In this document: positions 49,101-59,711 of the stretch, one piece after another | How the letters are laid out: each line of letters opens with the position of its first letter | Position numbering within the stretch: the stretch's first letter is position 1 | From: Isoetes taiwanensis | Taxonomy: Eukaryota > Streptophyta > Lycopodiopsida > Isoetales > Isoetaceae | Assembly: GCA_021234155.1 (NCBI GenBank) | Contig: JAJEKV010000087.1 | Location: 935,968-999,967 of the forward strand | Length of the DNA: 64,000 nt | Reading direction: 5' to 3' | Notes under the pieces: model-generated | What the model was told of the DNA's origin: nothing | What the model saw: the letters and a program-made list of their open reading frames with translations, nothing else | Databases searched by the model: none | Translations under genes and position numbers: made by a program

Positions 49101-52100
49101 TTGCCATATGCTTTTACAAGCCTCCACAAATTGGATCTTTCGGATATCTAGTGTTGAGTTTGAATACCTTTTTTAGAAGTTCTAATCTGAAAAATGCGGT
49201 AGATATGACACGTGGATTGTGATCCGAGATAGCATTTTGTAGAAGGTTGGATCTATGCGTTTGGAAGGAAGGTAAGTGCCTCATCGTTGATGTAGGATCT
49301 ATCATGTCTTGCATAGGTCCTACCCATGCCTATCCATCCGTTACACCATGTATAGCTCTTATCTCCGCCTACTTCCATGAAGCCTATATCTTCTAACAGT
49401 TTGCACCAATCGTGCTTTCTCAAACCCTTGCACAATGCGGATGATACCCTTGTCTATCCTCACCGCCTCCACCATATTGAAATCTCCTACCATTAGCCAA
49501 GCTACCTTGTTCCCGAAACCTTTTAATTTGTGCCTAAGAGTGGCCCATAGGGCTCCTCCCCTCTGGGAGTTGTTATGGGCGAACGCTCACCAAGCCCCAT
49601 ACTTTTACCTTCTTGTTGCCATAAGATTAAAGACCATCTCCCAAATCTGTCTACCCAGACTCACATACTTTTACTTCTTTTTTTTCCACGCGATGAGGGT
49701 CCCCGTGACTAGAAGTTTCCTTTCTTGCAAAGAATACCCATCGTATTCATTGCCTATTACTTTGAAACGTCTGTATTTCTTCCTTTTTTACACTTATGTT
49801 CTTGTAAGCATATCACATCCGGGTTGATCCCCTTTATGGCGCTTGCTACCCTACTCTTCTTGTATTTTTTACTCCCCTAATATTCCAACTGAGAATTTTA
49901 TGATTCATAAAGAGATGTTTCCCGACCCTTTTTTCCTTTTTAGGTTGCTATCCGACCCTTCTTCTTCTAGACTTGTGCTTGTTTCCTTTTTTTTTTTTCC
50001 CCTGTTAGAGAAGGGGATCTTCATCCACCATATCCTCCTCTTCCATTAGATCCGCCCCACTTATTTTTGTTTGGGGAATGACTCTCTCTATATCATCCAA
50101 TTCCCCATATACCACTATATCTCTCCCAATCCCTCCTTCCGCCTGGAAAGCGTTCCCTTCTCTTGTTTGTTGTTTCGAATGTACTTGAGAAAAGGATTTT
50201 TGCTCCTAGAACAATGTGAGTACTTTCGGAGATGCCCGGGGAGAGGTTTTGACCGAGTGCTCCGGCTCCTCCAAGCAATGTTCCTAGTCCTCCTTTTTGT
50301 TTGGAACCCACCACTTCCCATGATCCCAAACTTTTGGTAAACTTATGAGATTACTGGGCTGCATTGTCGGTTCATTAGCTAGCTTTCCCACGATGTTGGA
50401 GCAGTGATTCTCACCTCCCTGACTAGGGGCGCATGGGGTGATACTCACTTGAGTGATGGGATGGCTAACTGGTGCACCATTGGATGTGGGAGGATCATTA
50501 AGGCCAGTCGGAGCTTGTTGTTGAGGAGTCCCAACTTTTGTAGACTGACTTGGGGGTTCTCATCTAGTCCTTCAATCTTTATGTTCTAAACATTCTCGTA
50601 TATTTCCCATCTATTGGTCAATTTCAGGGGGAACTTGAAAGAGCATTTGCCACTCTTAACTACCACCCCTTTCAGTATGCCTGACGTTGCCGGTATTGCT
50701 ACACAAATCTTTGGTCCTTTGGCGATGGAATGTGAGATGTACGCTCCCCTCCGTGTTAGTAATGACCTTTAAGAACTTCAAAACCAACATGTCCGAGGTA
50801 AGTGTTCGATCTCTAACCAACACGGAATTTTGATGGCGAGATTTGATGGGGAGAGAAGCCGGTGAGTAATATTGATATAAAATGTATTCTCCCCATGAAT
50901 CGTCTACTGCTTGGGCTGACACCATCTTATCTACCAATCGCTAATGAGAAAGAAGTTCTTCCCAGTGCCTTTAGCGAGCCGTTGATTCCGTTTTCTTCGG
51001 AGGTCTTGAAGCCTCCCCCTCCCAGAAGCCTCTGTAAAGAAGCCTATGGCACCGTGTCACCAAATTCTCAACATATTTTACGTGCATGTCGCGGATCTAT
51101 TTTCGCGAATCGGGAAGTTGGACTCCTGTCAACTTCCACACTTCCATCTTCTTCCTCGACACAGTTGGCCTTTATTTAGTTTGCTCGGATCTTGAGCAAA
51201 TCCTCGCCCACTATTTTAGAGCTGCGTCAACTCTCAAACTTCTGACTGTTTCTGTTGGTAACTTGTTCTTTATCCATTCCGAAAACCTCGGTTTGTTCAC
51301 TCTTGCTACAGTGTCATTATTCTTCCACGCATCCCTTGTATTGGTACTTGTACCACCTGCACCTCTGACCTTCTCTTGATTGTGCTCTCTATCCCCTGAG
51401 TTGATCTGTGAAGATAGTTTTTTAGCCTCTATGCTTTGATGAGATATCCTCCCTTTTGTGATGCTCTCTGTACTCCATTTCTCTTTCATTATAGCGCCTC
51501 CCAATCCTACGGATTTGTGCTTCGTCTCAGCTAGTTTTTCATTTTCTTCCAACTCTTTCTCGTTTGCTTGTTTGTTTTACGCTTCTTCCATATGTGAAGC
51601 TTCCATTGATGCTTCTTCCATATGTGAGACTTCCATTGGTGAAACTGATGCGCAAGGTTGTGTGAATTTTTTCTGCCCTCCTGCACTATCTCTTACCCCC
51701 GCCCCTAATATTGCAGATTTCAATTTTTGGATAGCACCGATGGCACTCACATTTGCCTTAGAGGCCAGATCTTCCCCTGCTGATACCTTATCTACTCGGT
51801 TGCCCTTTGGGGGATGATTAATCCTATGTGAAGCAGGGACGGCTGCAAATGAACCTGGATTCTTATCTGATACACTAAGGAAATGATTTACCCCGATCTT
51901 TGGGCAAAAGCCCCACCGGGGCTTCCGATTTGTTGGAGGCCCCTTCCGGTAGGGATGCTTTGGACCACTGGGTCTGCCGGATGGCTATGGAGGGCGACCT
52001 CGAGGCCGTGGGGCCCTGTTGTTTTATCCTGGGTCCACCCGGTAGGAAGTTCCGACGGCCACCGCCCGCAGTTTAAATGCGCCTTTGTCCATTGCAGAAT

Positions 52101-52110
52101 TGTTTGACCC
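46191..52110 (-). mobile_element. L1-type LINE unit X, nearly full length
   Basis: The most complete unit, about 5.9 kb on the minus strand. A 5' frame starts near 52107 and contains GRGLQQIG. ORF1 occupies about 51840-50090. Endonuclease motifs (YTWCNGW, RTYARHDRSYIN, SDHNP) lie at about 49420-49190. The reverse transcriptase is at about 48640-47690, and the thumb and zf-RVT-like Cys/His region (MCEEEEESIEHC) at about 47800-46550. It has more indels than unit Y in ORF2. No poly(T) tract marks its 3' end (left side), which runs straight into unit Y. The right side ends about 280 bases before the SMG7-like gene. Confidence 0.82.
47496..48640 (-). pseudogene. L1 ORF2 reverse transcriptase of unit X
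   Basis: The palm begins with KNKCPGIDGIPIEFYQCNWE (about 48545-48605). QAQTGFLQGRSI (about 48295-48330) follows, then AYLKLDFTKAYDSIRWSF (about 48175-48228), APFLFNIAAEALSQLF (about 47975-48020) and NQYAYDSFLFIEAEE (about 47865-47910). In the last motif the YADD catalytic box is altered to YAYD, losing one aspartate. The thumb continues as LLGIPVGINITSARIWDEML and WWKVAKLSLAGRITVAKHV (47540-47700). Several frameshifts occur between these blocks. Confidence 0.82.
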
Positions 52111-52388
52111 AATTGTCATTCTGAAAAATTGAGGATTACCACGTGGCAGTACCAGATTACAATATTGCGGAAATTGTGACCCAATTAATATATACTGCAT
52201 TTTGACTCGCCCGAAATGGCAACACTACAATTTTAACATGCCAAATAAAATCACAATACCGCACGAAATATATATTGCATTTGACTCGCCCGAAATGGCA
52301 ACACTACAGTTTGCCAACTAGTCCCGCTCAATGGAATTTTGAAAAATAGGGTTTAGCCTATTAGGTTTATGGGCTGGGAGCTTCACAA
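52111..52388 (+). promoter_or_regulatory. Upstream region of the SMG7-like gene with a direct repeat
   Basis: The only space available for the promoter between the L1 cluster and the first exon. It holds a direct repeat of about 46 bases at 52187-52232 and 52267-52312. Both copies contain tgactcgcccgaaatggcaa and the flanking aatatata.tgcat. No TATA box or start site can be assigned with confidence. Confidence 0.4.
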
Positions 52389-55300
52389 ATGCAGATGGAT
52401 CCCATGCCAAATCACGCATGTATTGGAAAAACCTTGTATGAAAAGGTGCGATCAATCGTCTATCTATTATCTTCCTTCTGTTTATTAATGGAACAATATG
52501 TGTTTTAGGCTGTGGTTTGTTAATGCAACAATGTGTCTTTTAGGCTGTGGTTGATGAAGATACGCTTAAAAAGCTTTCGGTTTCCAAACCCATTTCTCAT
52601 CCTGCTTTCAGACACCTGAGATCATCTATAAGAGAACGTTATGAAACTATCATTCTTGGGGACCAATTCTTGGCAGAATCTTTAAATGTAGAACAAGCTC
52701 TTTGGAAGGTACACCACGATGTAATAATTAACTTTAGGGAGGAAATTTGCAAGCTTCAACCCCAGAGGTGGAGTAGGGGCAAAGCAGCTTACAAGAAAAT
52801 TATGCGCAATTTCAAATATTTTCTAACTGATGCATCACAATTCTATGCTAATTTGATAACCAAGCTGAGAGTCAAGCATGGCCTTCCTCAAGATGTTTTG
52901 CTTTCACATTGTATTGGAGTACAAAAGGGATCTGAAAATGATGAATTACAAAGATGTCACACATCATGCTACCGTTGCTTCCTGGCTCTGGGAGATCTGG
53001 CAAGATATAAAGAGCTTTATCTGGAGGAAGGCGTACGAGATTTTTCTAATGCAGAGAGCTACTATCGGCAAGCATTACTAATATTTCCCAATAATGGCAA
53101 CCCACACAACCAGGTGCAAACATTAATTTCTTTGTTCGCTCCTTTTAATTATCTTTGGGATATAACTAACTGCTTCCGCATGCAGTTTGCTGTCCTTGCT
53201 TCAAAGGTTGGAGATCAACGTCTTGCAGTATATCATTATGTTAGCAGTATGTCCACTTCTGTTCCTTTTGTTAAGGCTTCTGGGAATCTCCGGCGTTTTG
53301 TTGAATCTCGCGGTATAATTGGTCCCATTTTGAAATAAAGCGTTTATTTCACTGCTGTTGAATTTATTTTCTTGCTCTATCCAGATAGATGTTAGTGATT
53401 GCCAAGTAGTCATGGAAGAAAGTGAGAGCTCTTTTTTTGGGGAAGATTTTTACAATTGGAAGGACTCTCTTAAGTCAAATATTGCTCAAGCTAGTGCACC
53501 AACTGCAATTCAGACAAAATCTGGCGATGTACAGACAGTTCAGTTCCACCTTCTTAGCATTAACAGACATTTTGCTCAACAGAAGGAGGTAATAACTAGA
53601 ATCTGTAGTTTAATTAAATTACATCAATCAATAACTCTTCTTGGCAGACCTGATCAATTGAAGAATTTGCTATCTGCTACACTCAGTTACCTTAAGCAGT
53701 TACTTGACAAAGATGCAACCGTTGGAAGAAAGGAAAGATCGGAAATTCCTGTGAATGGAATATCAGAAGCACTATTAGGAGTTCAAATGATTGCAACCTT
53801 AATTTTTCTGGTTCATAAGATCAGTGATGAAGGCTCATCTACTTCGGACAACTTTTTAACATATGCATTAGCAGTGGCAGCAAGGCTTATATCACTACTT
53901 GTATGTATAGCTTTGCAGCACTTTGACAAACTCCTATTGCCTGGAATAAGCGTATTCTTTGCATGGCTCACAATTCGTAAGGATATTATTACATACATGA
54001 TCAAAGAGAAGGAGCTCAAAGAAGCAGTACCAATTTTACTACAACAAGCAGAAGCTCTGCTCTTGATGTTTTTGAGCAATGATTCTTCCTGCAGCAACAA
54101 AGTGGACAGTGAATTGTTGAGAAGAAGCCTTTCAAGCGGTGACTTTGAAAACGAACTTACATCAGAGAGCGAAGTCCAGCAGGCATTATGGGAAGACCAT
54201 CAATTGTATGATTTTGGACCTCTTAAAGTTCCTCACAGCAGCATGGACTTCGAGCAAAAAGTTGAGATGGATGACTGTTTTCAATTACGTATGAAAAGGT
54301 TTGAAGCTTCTTTGAATGGTATTAATGATGCTATTAAGGAGCTTTTAAATAGCTCAAATGACAGTGCTATGCATGTGATCCGCAATCTGTCTCCCTCATT
54401 AGTCTCAGGCTCTCCTGAGCATGCCAATGTTGAGCAACAGATGTCTTGTGATAAAAATATTTGTCAGGCCAGAGCTCATGGTGAATCTGACAGCAATTCT
54501 GACCTCAGGGCGCATGTTGCTAATGTGTCATCAACAATGGTAAACAATAACAATGTTGTTACTGATATAAGGCACATGGAAAGAACTACTAACAAATCTC
54601 AAGATAATGTACCAAAGAATGGTCACGAAGATGATGATGTTGCAGCACCTGATTATAGTGATAAAGTTATACAACAAGAAAGTGACCAGGCACCTCTTCC
54701 ATACACACAAGGATGTCAGGAAGTAGCCTGTAAGTTATATGATTTAGATCCTCTTAAAGTTCCTCACAGCAGTATGGATCGTGTGCAGAAAGTAGGAATA
54801 AATGACTGTTCTCAATTAGGGATGGAAAGGTATGAAGCTTCTTTGAAGGGTTTTCAATTAGGAATGGAAATGTTTGAAGCTTCATTGAAGGATAGTAGTG
54901 ATGCTATGAAGGAGCTTTTACGTAGTTCAGATGACATTTCTATGAATGTAAATGTGTCTCCCTCATTGGTCTCAGATTTTTCAATGCCTTCTAGTGATAA
55001 AAATATTTGTCAGGCCAGAGCTCATGATGAATCTGACCTCAGGGCACATGTTGCTGATGTGCCATCAACAATGATAAGCAATAACAATGTTATTTCTAAT
55101 ATAAGTCATAAGGAGAAAATCACCAACCAATCTCAAGAAAATGTACCAAAGAATGATCACAAAGATGATGATATTGCTACCAGGGGAACAGCACCTGACT
55201 ATTGCGATAAAGTTACTGAACAAGAAAGTGACCAGGTACCTCTTCCATGCACACAAGAATGTCAGCAAGTAGTCTATGGAGAGCAATCAGTTGCAGCAGT

Positions 55301-55838
55301 TAATCAAAACCCAGTTGCAAGCCAAGGTGGCACTCGTGACCAGTCTGTAATTGAAAAAAGTGATGGGAGTCGAGATGATGACCAGCATTTGAAGTACAGA
55401 AAGACAGTTGAAAACTACATTAATCGTAGGATAAATAAAAAAGCAAGGACCACATTTCAGCAGCAGCACCAGATGGCATCGAAGGATTCCATTTGGCGAG
55501 CTGCTGTAGCTGGTACTAGGAAATATCCCAGAGCTCCATCTATTGAAGATGAGATTAAACATTATGAAGATTTTAGCTTGCAAGGGTTAGAATCTGCTGG
55601 CACAAATGACCAAATTACAGTGCAAATTGAGGAAGAGAATCAAAGTGTTGAAGATCTAACCTGGCTGGACAAATACACCCATGTCCCTCCAGTTGCTTTT
55701 AAGCCAATCAGATTGTACAGAAGACGCAACGGTTGCTCTGATGAAAGGCAGAAGGAAGGCGTTAGACCAGGTGAATTATCAAAGGGTCATCTTGCCGTCC
55801 TTTCGAAATTTCAAATTAGGAACCCATTTGCTGCATAA
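52389..55838 (+). CDS. SMG7: SMG7/EST1-family nonsense-mediated decay factor
   Basis: Four exons: 52389-52445, 52544-53113, 53186-53312 and 53389-55838. Together they give exactly 1068 codons with GT-AG introns. The N-terminal 14-3-3-like/TPR domain (about residues 30-250) has YETIILGDQFLAESLNVEQA, LALGDLARYKELY (the family's phosphoserine-binding Arg lies in this segment), ESYYRQALLIFPNNGNPHNQ and, across an intron, FAVLASKVGDQRLAVYHYV. The helical EST1 domain follows (about 290-520: VQTVQFHLLSINRHF, LLPGISVFFAWL). Two acidic tandem repeats cover about 523-880. The tail ends LSKFQIRNPFAA. SMG7 binds phosphorylated UPF1 in cytoplasmic mRNA decay; in Arabidopsis it is also needed for exit from meiosis. 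It could equally be the SMG7-like paralogue. Start chosen at the first ATG of exon 1; ATGs at 52395 and 52404 are alternatives. Confidence 0.87.
52446..52543 (+). other. SMG7-like intron 1 with duplicated acceptor
   Basis: A 98-base intron. A segment of about 42 bases is duplicated near its end, so tttaggctgtggtt occurs at 52504-52517 and again at 52540-52553. Only the second acceptor keeps the frame; splicing at the first adds GCTGTGGTTTGTTAA and stops after four codons. Confidence 0.75.
53114..53185 (+). other. SMG7-like intron 2, frame-neutral
   Basis: A 72-base intron, gtgcaa to catgcag, with a good branch-like ataactaac. It is a multiple of three and has no in-frame stop, so retention would insert 24 residues into the TPR-like helices without truncating the protein. 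Confidence 0.75.
54203..55276 (+). repeat. In-frame tandem duplication inside the SMG7-like gene
   Basis: Unit 1 is 54203-54733 (177 codons) and unit 2 is 54734-55276. Shared blocks in the same order are DPLKVPHSSMD or GPLKVPHSSMD, FEASL or YEASL, SPSLVS, DKNICQARAH, SDLRAHVA, NVPKN and ESDQ.PLP.TQ. Unit 2 has its own small duplication, QLGMERYEASLKG then QLGMEMFEASLKD. Frame is kept throughout. Confidence 0.9.
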
Positions 55839-57474
55839 TAATACTTTCAGTTCCTTCCACATGTATATCCACTATCTTGTTCTCCATTGTTAATCGAGGA
55901 AAAATTTGATTGCAGAAAGTTGTAGAAGTCGCAAACGTCGTTATAGGAAAGCTTATGTCTAGTATGTTCTATTATTTCGTTTGGTATTTGGGGAGGGTAT
56001 CTCTGGCATGGTTGGGCCTAGATTTGGCGGCTGTATTGTATTCTAAATCGTATTTTGAGTGTATTTTTGCAGCTGTTTGAGCTGCTTATTGCCGTATATG
56101 CGAATTTGAATTTGTGGGTGCATGGTGTCAGTTTAGAAAGAAATTTTGGCTTCTGGTTTCGGAGATCGGGTGGAGAGGTCAGGGAGGCATGTCGGTGGAG
56201 AGATGAGGCTTGAGGCGCAGAGCTGAGGCTTGAGGTGCAGGCTTGGGGCGGGATGAGACGGCTGCTTGAGGCCGATTGTGCAGAAGCGGCATAGAGAATC
56301 CGGTTTTTGAATCTGGTTTTGAAGAATCCGGTTTTGAAGAGGTCTGCTTGGCATAGAGAATCCGTATGTGCTTGGGCAGTGCATAGAGTGCCGGAGTAGG
56401 CAGATTACTGGAGCCCCCGCATGGTGAGGGGCTTGGTCCGGCTTGTTGGTGGTTCCGGATGGCTTTTTTTTCCTTCTTCTTCTAACCATGTGCAGCCGGA
56501 TATGGATTTGCTGTGAGCTGTAGGCTGGATGTGCAGCCGGATATGGATTTGTTGTGGGCAGGGTGAAGGCCTGGAGCTTCTTCGCTGAATCTGATGGCCT
56601 TGGCTCCGGATGCAGAGGGATGGCTTGACCTTTTTTTTTTTTTTTTGTTTAATCTTCTAACCATGTGCAGCTTTTGGACCATTGGAAGTGGAGGGCGTTT
56701 CAGTGATGAAAAATTCAGTGGCCCTTGATTTGGTGTACAACACAGAATATTCCAAGAACCAACGGCCAGGAATTAAGGATAGGGAAAAACCCGATAAAGA
56801 ATGAAAAATAACGAATAAAGTAAACCTTATCTCAGGAGTGTTATGTCTAGTTGTTGTACCTCCATGGAAATCATTCTAATACTATCTAAGATCTAAATCT
56901 ATTAAAGGATCCTTGGTAATATGTGTTTGGGCCGTTCCTCATAGTATTCGCTTTATTCATTCATCATGTTTTTGGCCAGAGTTGCATGTTTTTCGGCCAG
57001 AGTTGCATGGCCAGAAGTGCAAGTCTCAGTGAGTATCACCAAAAACTCAATAGGGTCTCGTTCATTCTTGTATAAGGTAGAGAGTGACGAAAAATGAACA
57101 AAGAAGGGGAATACGAATACCCAGTTATAGGACCTTGACCCCGAAATAGAATAAGAAGAATAGATGCTAAGCATCGAGAGAAAAACTTGCCGTATTTGTT
57201 TTCGGAAAAAACCCGAGTTATAAGCCCTCATCAAGGGTCCTAGACATACGCAATCCTCCAAAAACTTACAAAAAATATATTTGGTACCGGAGAAGAAGTT
57301 GATGTTGCTACCATATACCTAGTTGCATAATCTAAATATTAGAACACAATGTTAAAGAACGACCCTCCCAAAAGCTTGAGAAGCTGTTCACACATGCCAT
57401 GCGGCAAAGATTTCCCTTCCCATAGGGGGCTTGATCATGTGTGCGATGGGAAAAACATAAAAGCAACATGATAA
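55839..57474. other. 3' flank of the SMG7-like gene
   Basis: The beginning is the likely 3' untranslated region. Short direct repeats occur: gtgcagccggatatggattt twice (about 56491 and 56532), gaatccggttttgaa twice (about 56315-56340), and cttctaaccatgtgcag twice (about 56476 and 56652), the last time after a T-rich run. Minus-strand open frames at 56133-56682 lie in this simple-sequence DNA and are not considered genes. Confidence 0.5.
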
Positions 57475-57970
57475 TTAAGGGAAAGAGAGTTGGATAGAGG
57501 AAACAAGAGTAAAGAAACTGTTGAGAAAAGAGACGCTGCTGATGAGAAATTGACGCAGAAATCTTGAATGAGTATTATCTCCTAAAATGTCTAACAATTT
57601 AAATAATATATGCATAAATGCACTTCTGTCTTGTCCCAAATGGCGTCGAGTTAGAATCGATGCCATCATGGTGGAAGCCTCCCATGAATATGGCTAGAAA
57701 CTCTCAATAAGAAGAGTTTTTGGCTTGGTCCACAAGCTAGAAGGTCGAAGGAATTGTTTGAATCAGGACAAACAAGGTCATGTGCAAAGAGATTAGAAAA
57801 GAAGAAGAAGAAAGAGAAGAAACACTAACAGTAGTAACTATGTTCTTCATAAAAGTAAAGAAATTAATGAGAGAAGAGAAACTATTGGTTGAGAAGCTGA
57901 TGCAGAAATCCTGAATACACTTTATCTCTTGGAATGATCTAAGGGCTCTTAAAATGCATGTATGCATTCA
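57475..57970. repeat. Degenerate direct repeat, two units about 345 bases apart
   Basis: 57509-57590 (gtaaagaaactgttgagaaa and onward) and 57855-57935 (gtaaagaaattaatgagaga and onward) share gagaa..tga.gcagaaatc.tgaat and a following ttatctc. Both have minus-strand open frames of 64-76 codons with weakly similar sequence, but no recognisable domain. Confidence 0.6.
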
Positions 57971-59711
57971 TGTGACGTTACCTCACACTATACAGTCCTC
58001 ATGGCACCATATTGCATGAGCCCTTCTTCCATGTACATCTAGTAGGATGAGGTTATTTGATATGGCGAGAGATGTAAGAGGTAACGGGTTTTGGTCCTCA
58101 TCGCAGCAAAAATATACAATGTTGGGACATCAGATATAACAGAATTGCAACGTTCCTACATCTTATGTAGAATCTCCCAGTAGAATGGCTTGAGAGATTC
58201 GTGTTATAAAGGTATGTGAAAGCAGGAAAACCAAGGCATCAGCCATACCTCAGACTACCGATAGTATTCCAATCAAATTTTCATGTCCCAAAGCTCCCCT
58301 TCTATCATATGACAATGCAAATTTAGGGCAATTAGTCTTATCGATAACAAATTGAGGATATGAACATAGAACATACTAATTCCTTTCTACTCATATGATC
58401 TCATGGAGTGCAATGATTTGAGGCAAAGGCCATGTGCACAATACAAAGGTTGATTCATTGGTATAAAATCCTCCACTTCAGTTCAGAGTTATACAAGGCA
58501 TCACATCAAGCTTTTTCCTAAGCATCTTTATAACCATATTGAGAATATGTACATCCAAGTTGAGCATCTTTATGAAACATATTTCATTTTCTTCTTCTCT
58601 TAGGATCAAAGTTACATTAAGTTGAAGTTCTCCATATCAACATTCTATCGAAAATTGAACACATAAAAACTACACTACATTACATATTTATGTAGAGTTC
58701 CTAAAATATAGGAGAGATTTAAACCTACCTTACATTTGGTGTACATTATCAATATCTTATTTTTGACGTGCATTGCACTACTCACCATGTTTTTATTTGG
58801 TTACTTGCCGAGAAAGATCCCATTTAGATGGAGTGAATAATGTTGGAAAATAACAAATTGGAATTATTCTAGAGAAATTACTATGTATGCTACAATATAT
58901 TTGAAACAATTCTTTCTTTGATTTGATTACATATAGAATTGGGTTTCTCCATTGATCTTTTATTCCTAGCTTAGTCATGTCGCCATGGGTAGAAATGCGA
59001 CTACTAAAGGTTGATTTCAGAAATGTCAACATGACCGATCTTCAACCATGAAGATAATTACAACTCCAACACCTATTCAACTTCATATTCCTTTCTTCCA
59101 ACTTCAAATTCATACTTTTCTTCCAGCTTCATCATTATGCACTCTCATTCTTTTAGATGACACATACTATTTTCAATTGATAAGAATCATTGCTATGAAC
59201 ATCAGTGTGTAACCATATGCTTCTACCATTTCAACATGACAATTTGGTTTAAGATGGTAGATCACAAAGACAACTCTACTTTTGAAATTGATTGTTTCTT
59301 CAACATTACAACATAAGTTTGCATAGGTTCCTAAAGCCCCGCAATGCTTGACCATAAAATCATCTTTGTAAAAGTTACCATACACAAAATCATGAAACAA
59401 CCACCCCTCCAAATTGTTACTATAGCCCGGCAACGCCGGGCACCATAACGAGTAATAACACAATCACAATGATATCATTATGAAGGTAAATTTTCATGCT
59501 AAGGTTAGAAATTACCCAAGTTTGAACAACAAACTATAACTACGACACGTTAAACTTTGAGGACCTTTCTTGTAAGCTTAGAATGCAACCAACAAAGAAT
59601 ATAATAGAATTGAATAATATCAAATTTCCATTAAATTAAATGATGTATCACAAATACAATATTGGTGTACAAGAAGTCATATGTACAAATTCGTTTTGTC
59701 TCTGGAATTAG
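57971..59711. other. Spacer; LTR-like similarity and a GC hairpin
   Basis: No supported gene. 59009-59070 resembles 20168-20230 (see the spacer before the Ty3-type relic). At about 59427-59443 GCCCGGC-AAC-GCCGGGC forms a 7-bp hairpin in otherwise AT-rich DNA. Such hairpins occur near Helitron 3' ends, but no CTRR end follows. A minus-strand open frame of 96 codons (59173-59463) starts just beyond this hairpin and is not recognisable. Confidence 0.45.

Noticed and set aside
53313-53384. Acceptor at 53384 for the third SMG7-like intron
   Set aside because: Joining there puts a stop three codons later. The acceptor at 53388, four bases on, keeps the frame with the donor at 53313.
59173-59463. 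Minus-strand frame of 96 codons as a gene
   Set aside because: Unrecognised, located in repeat-like spacer, without supporting signals.
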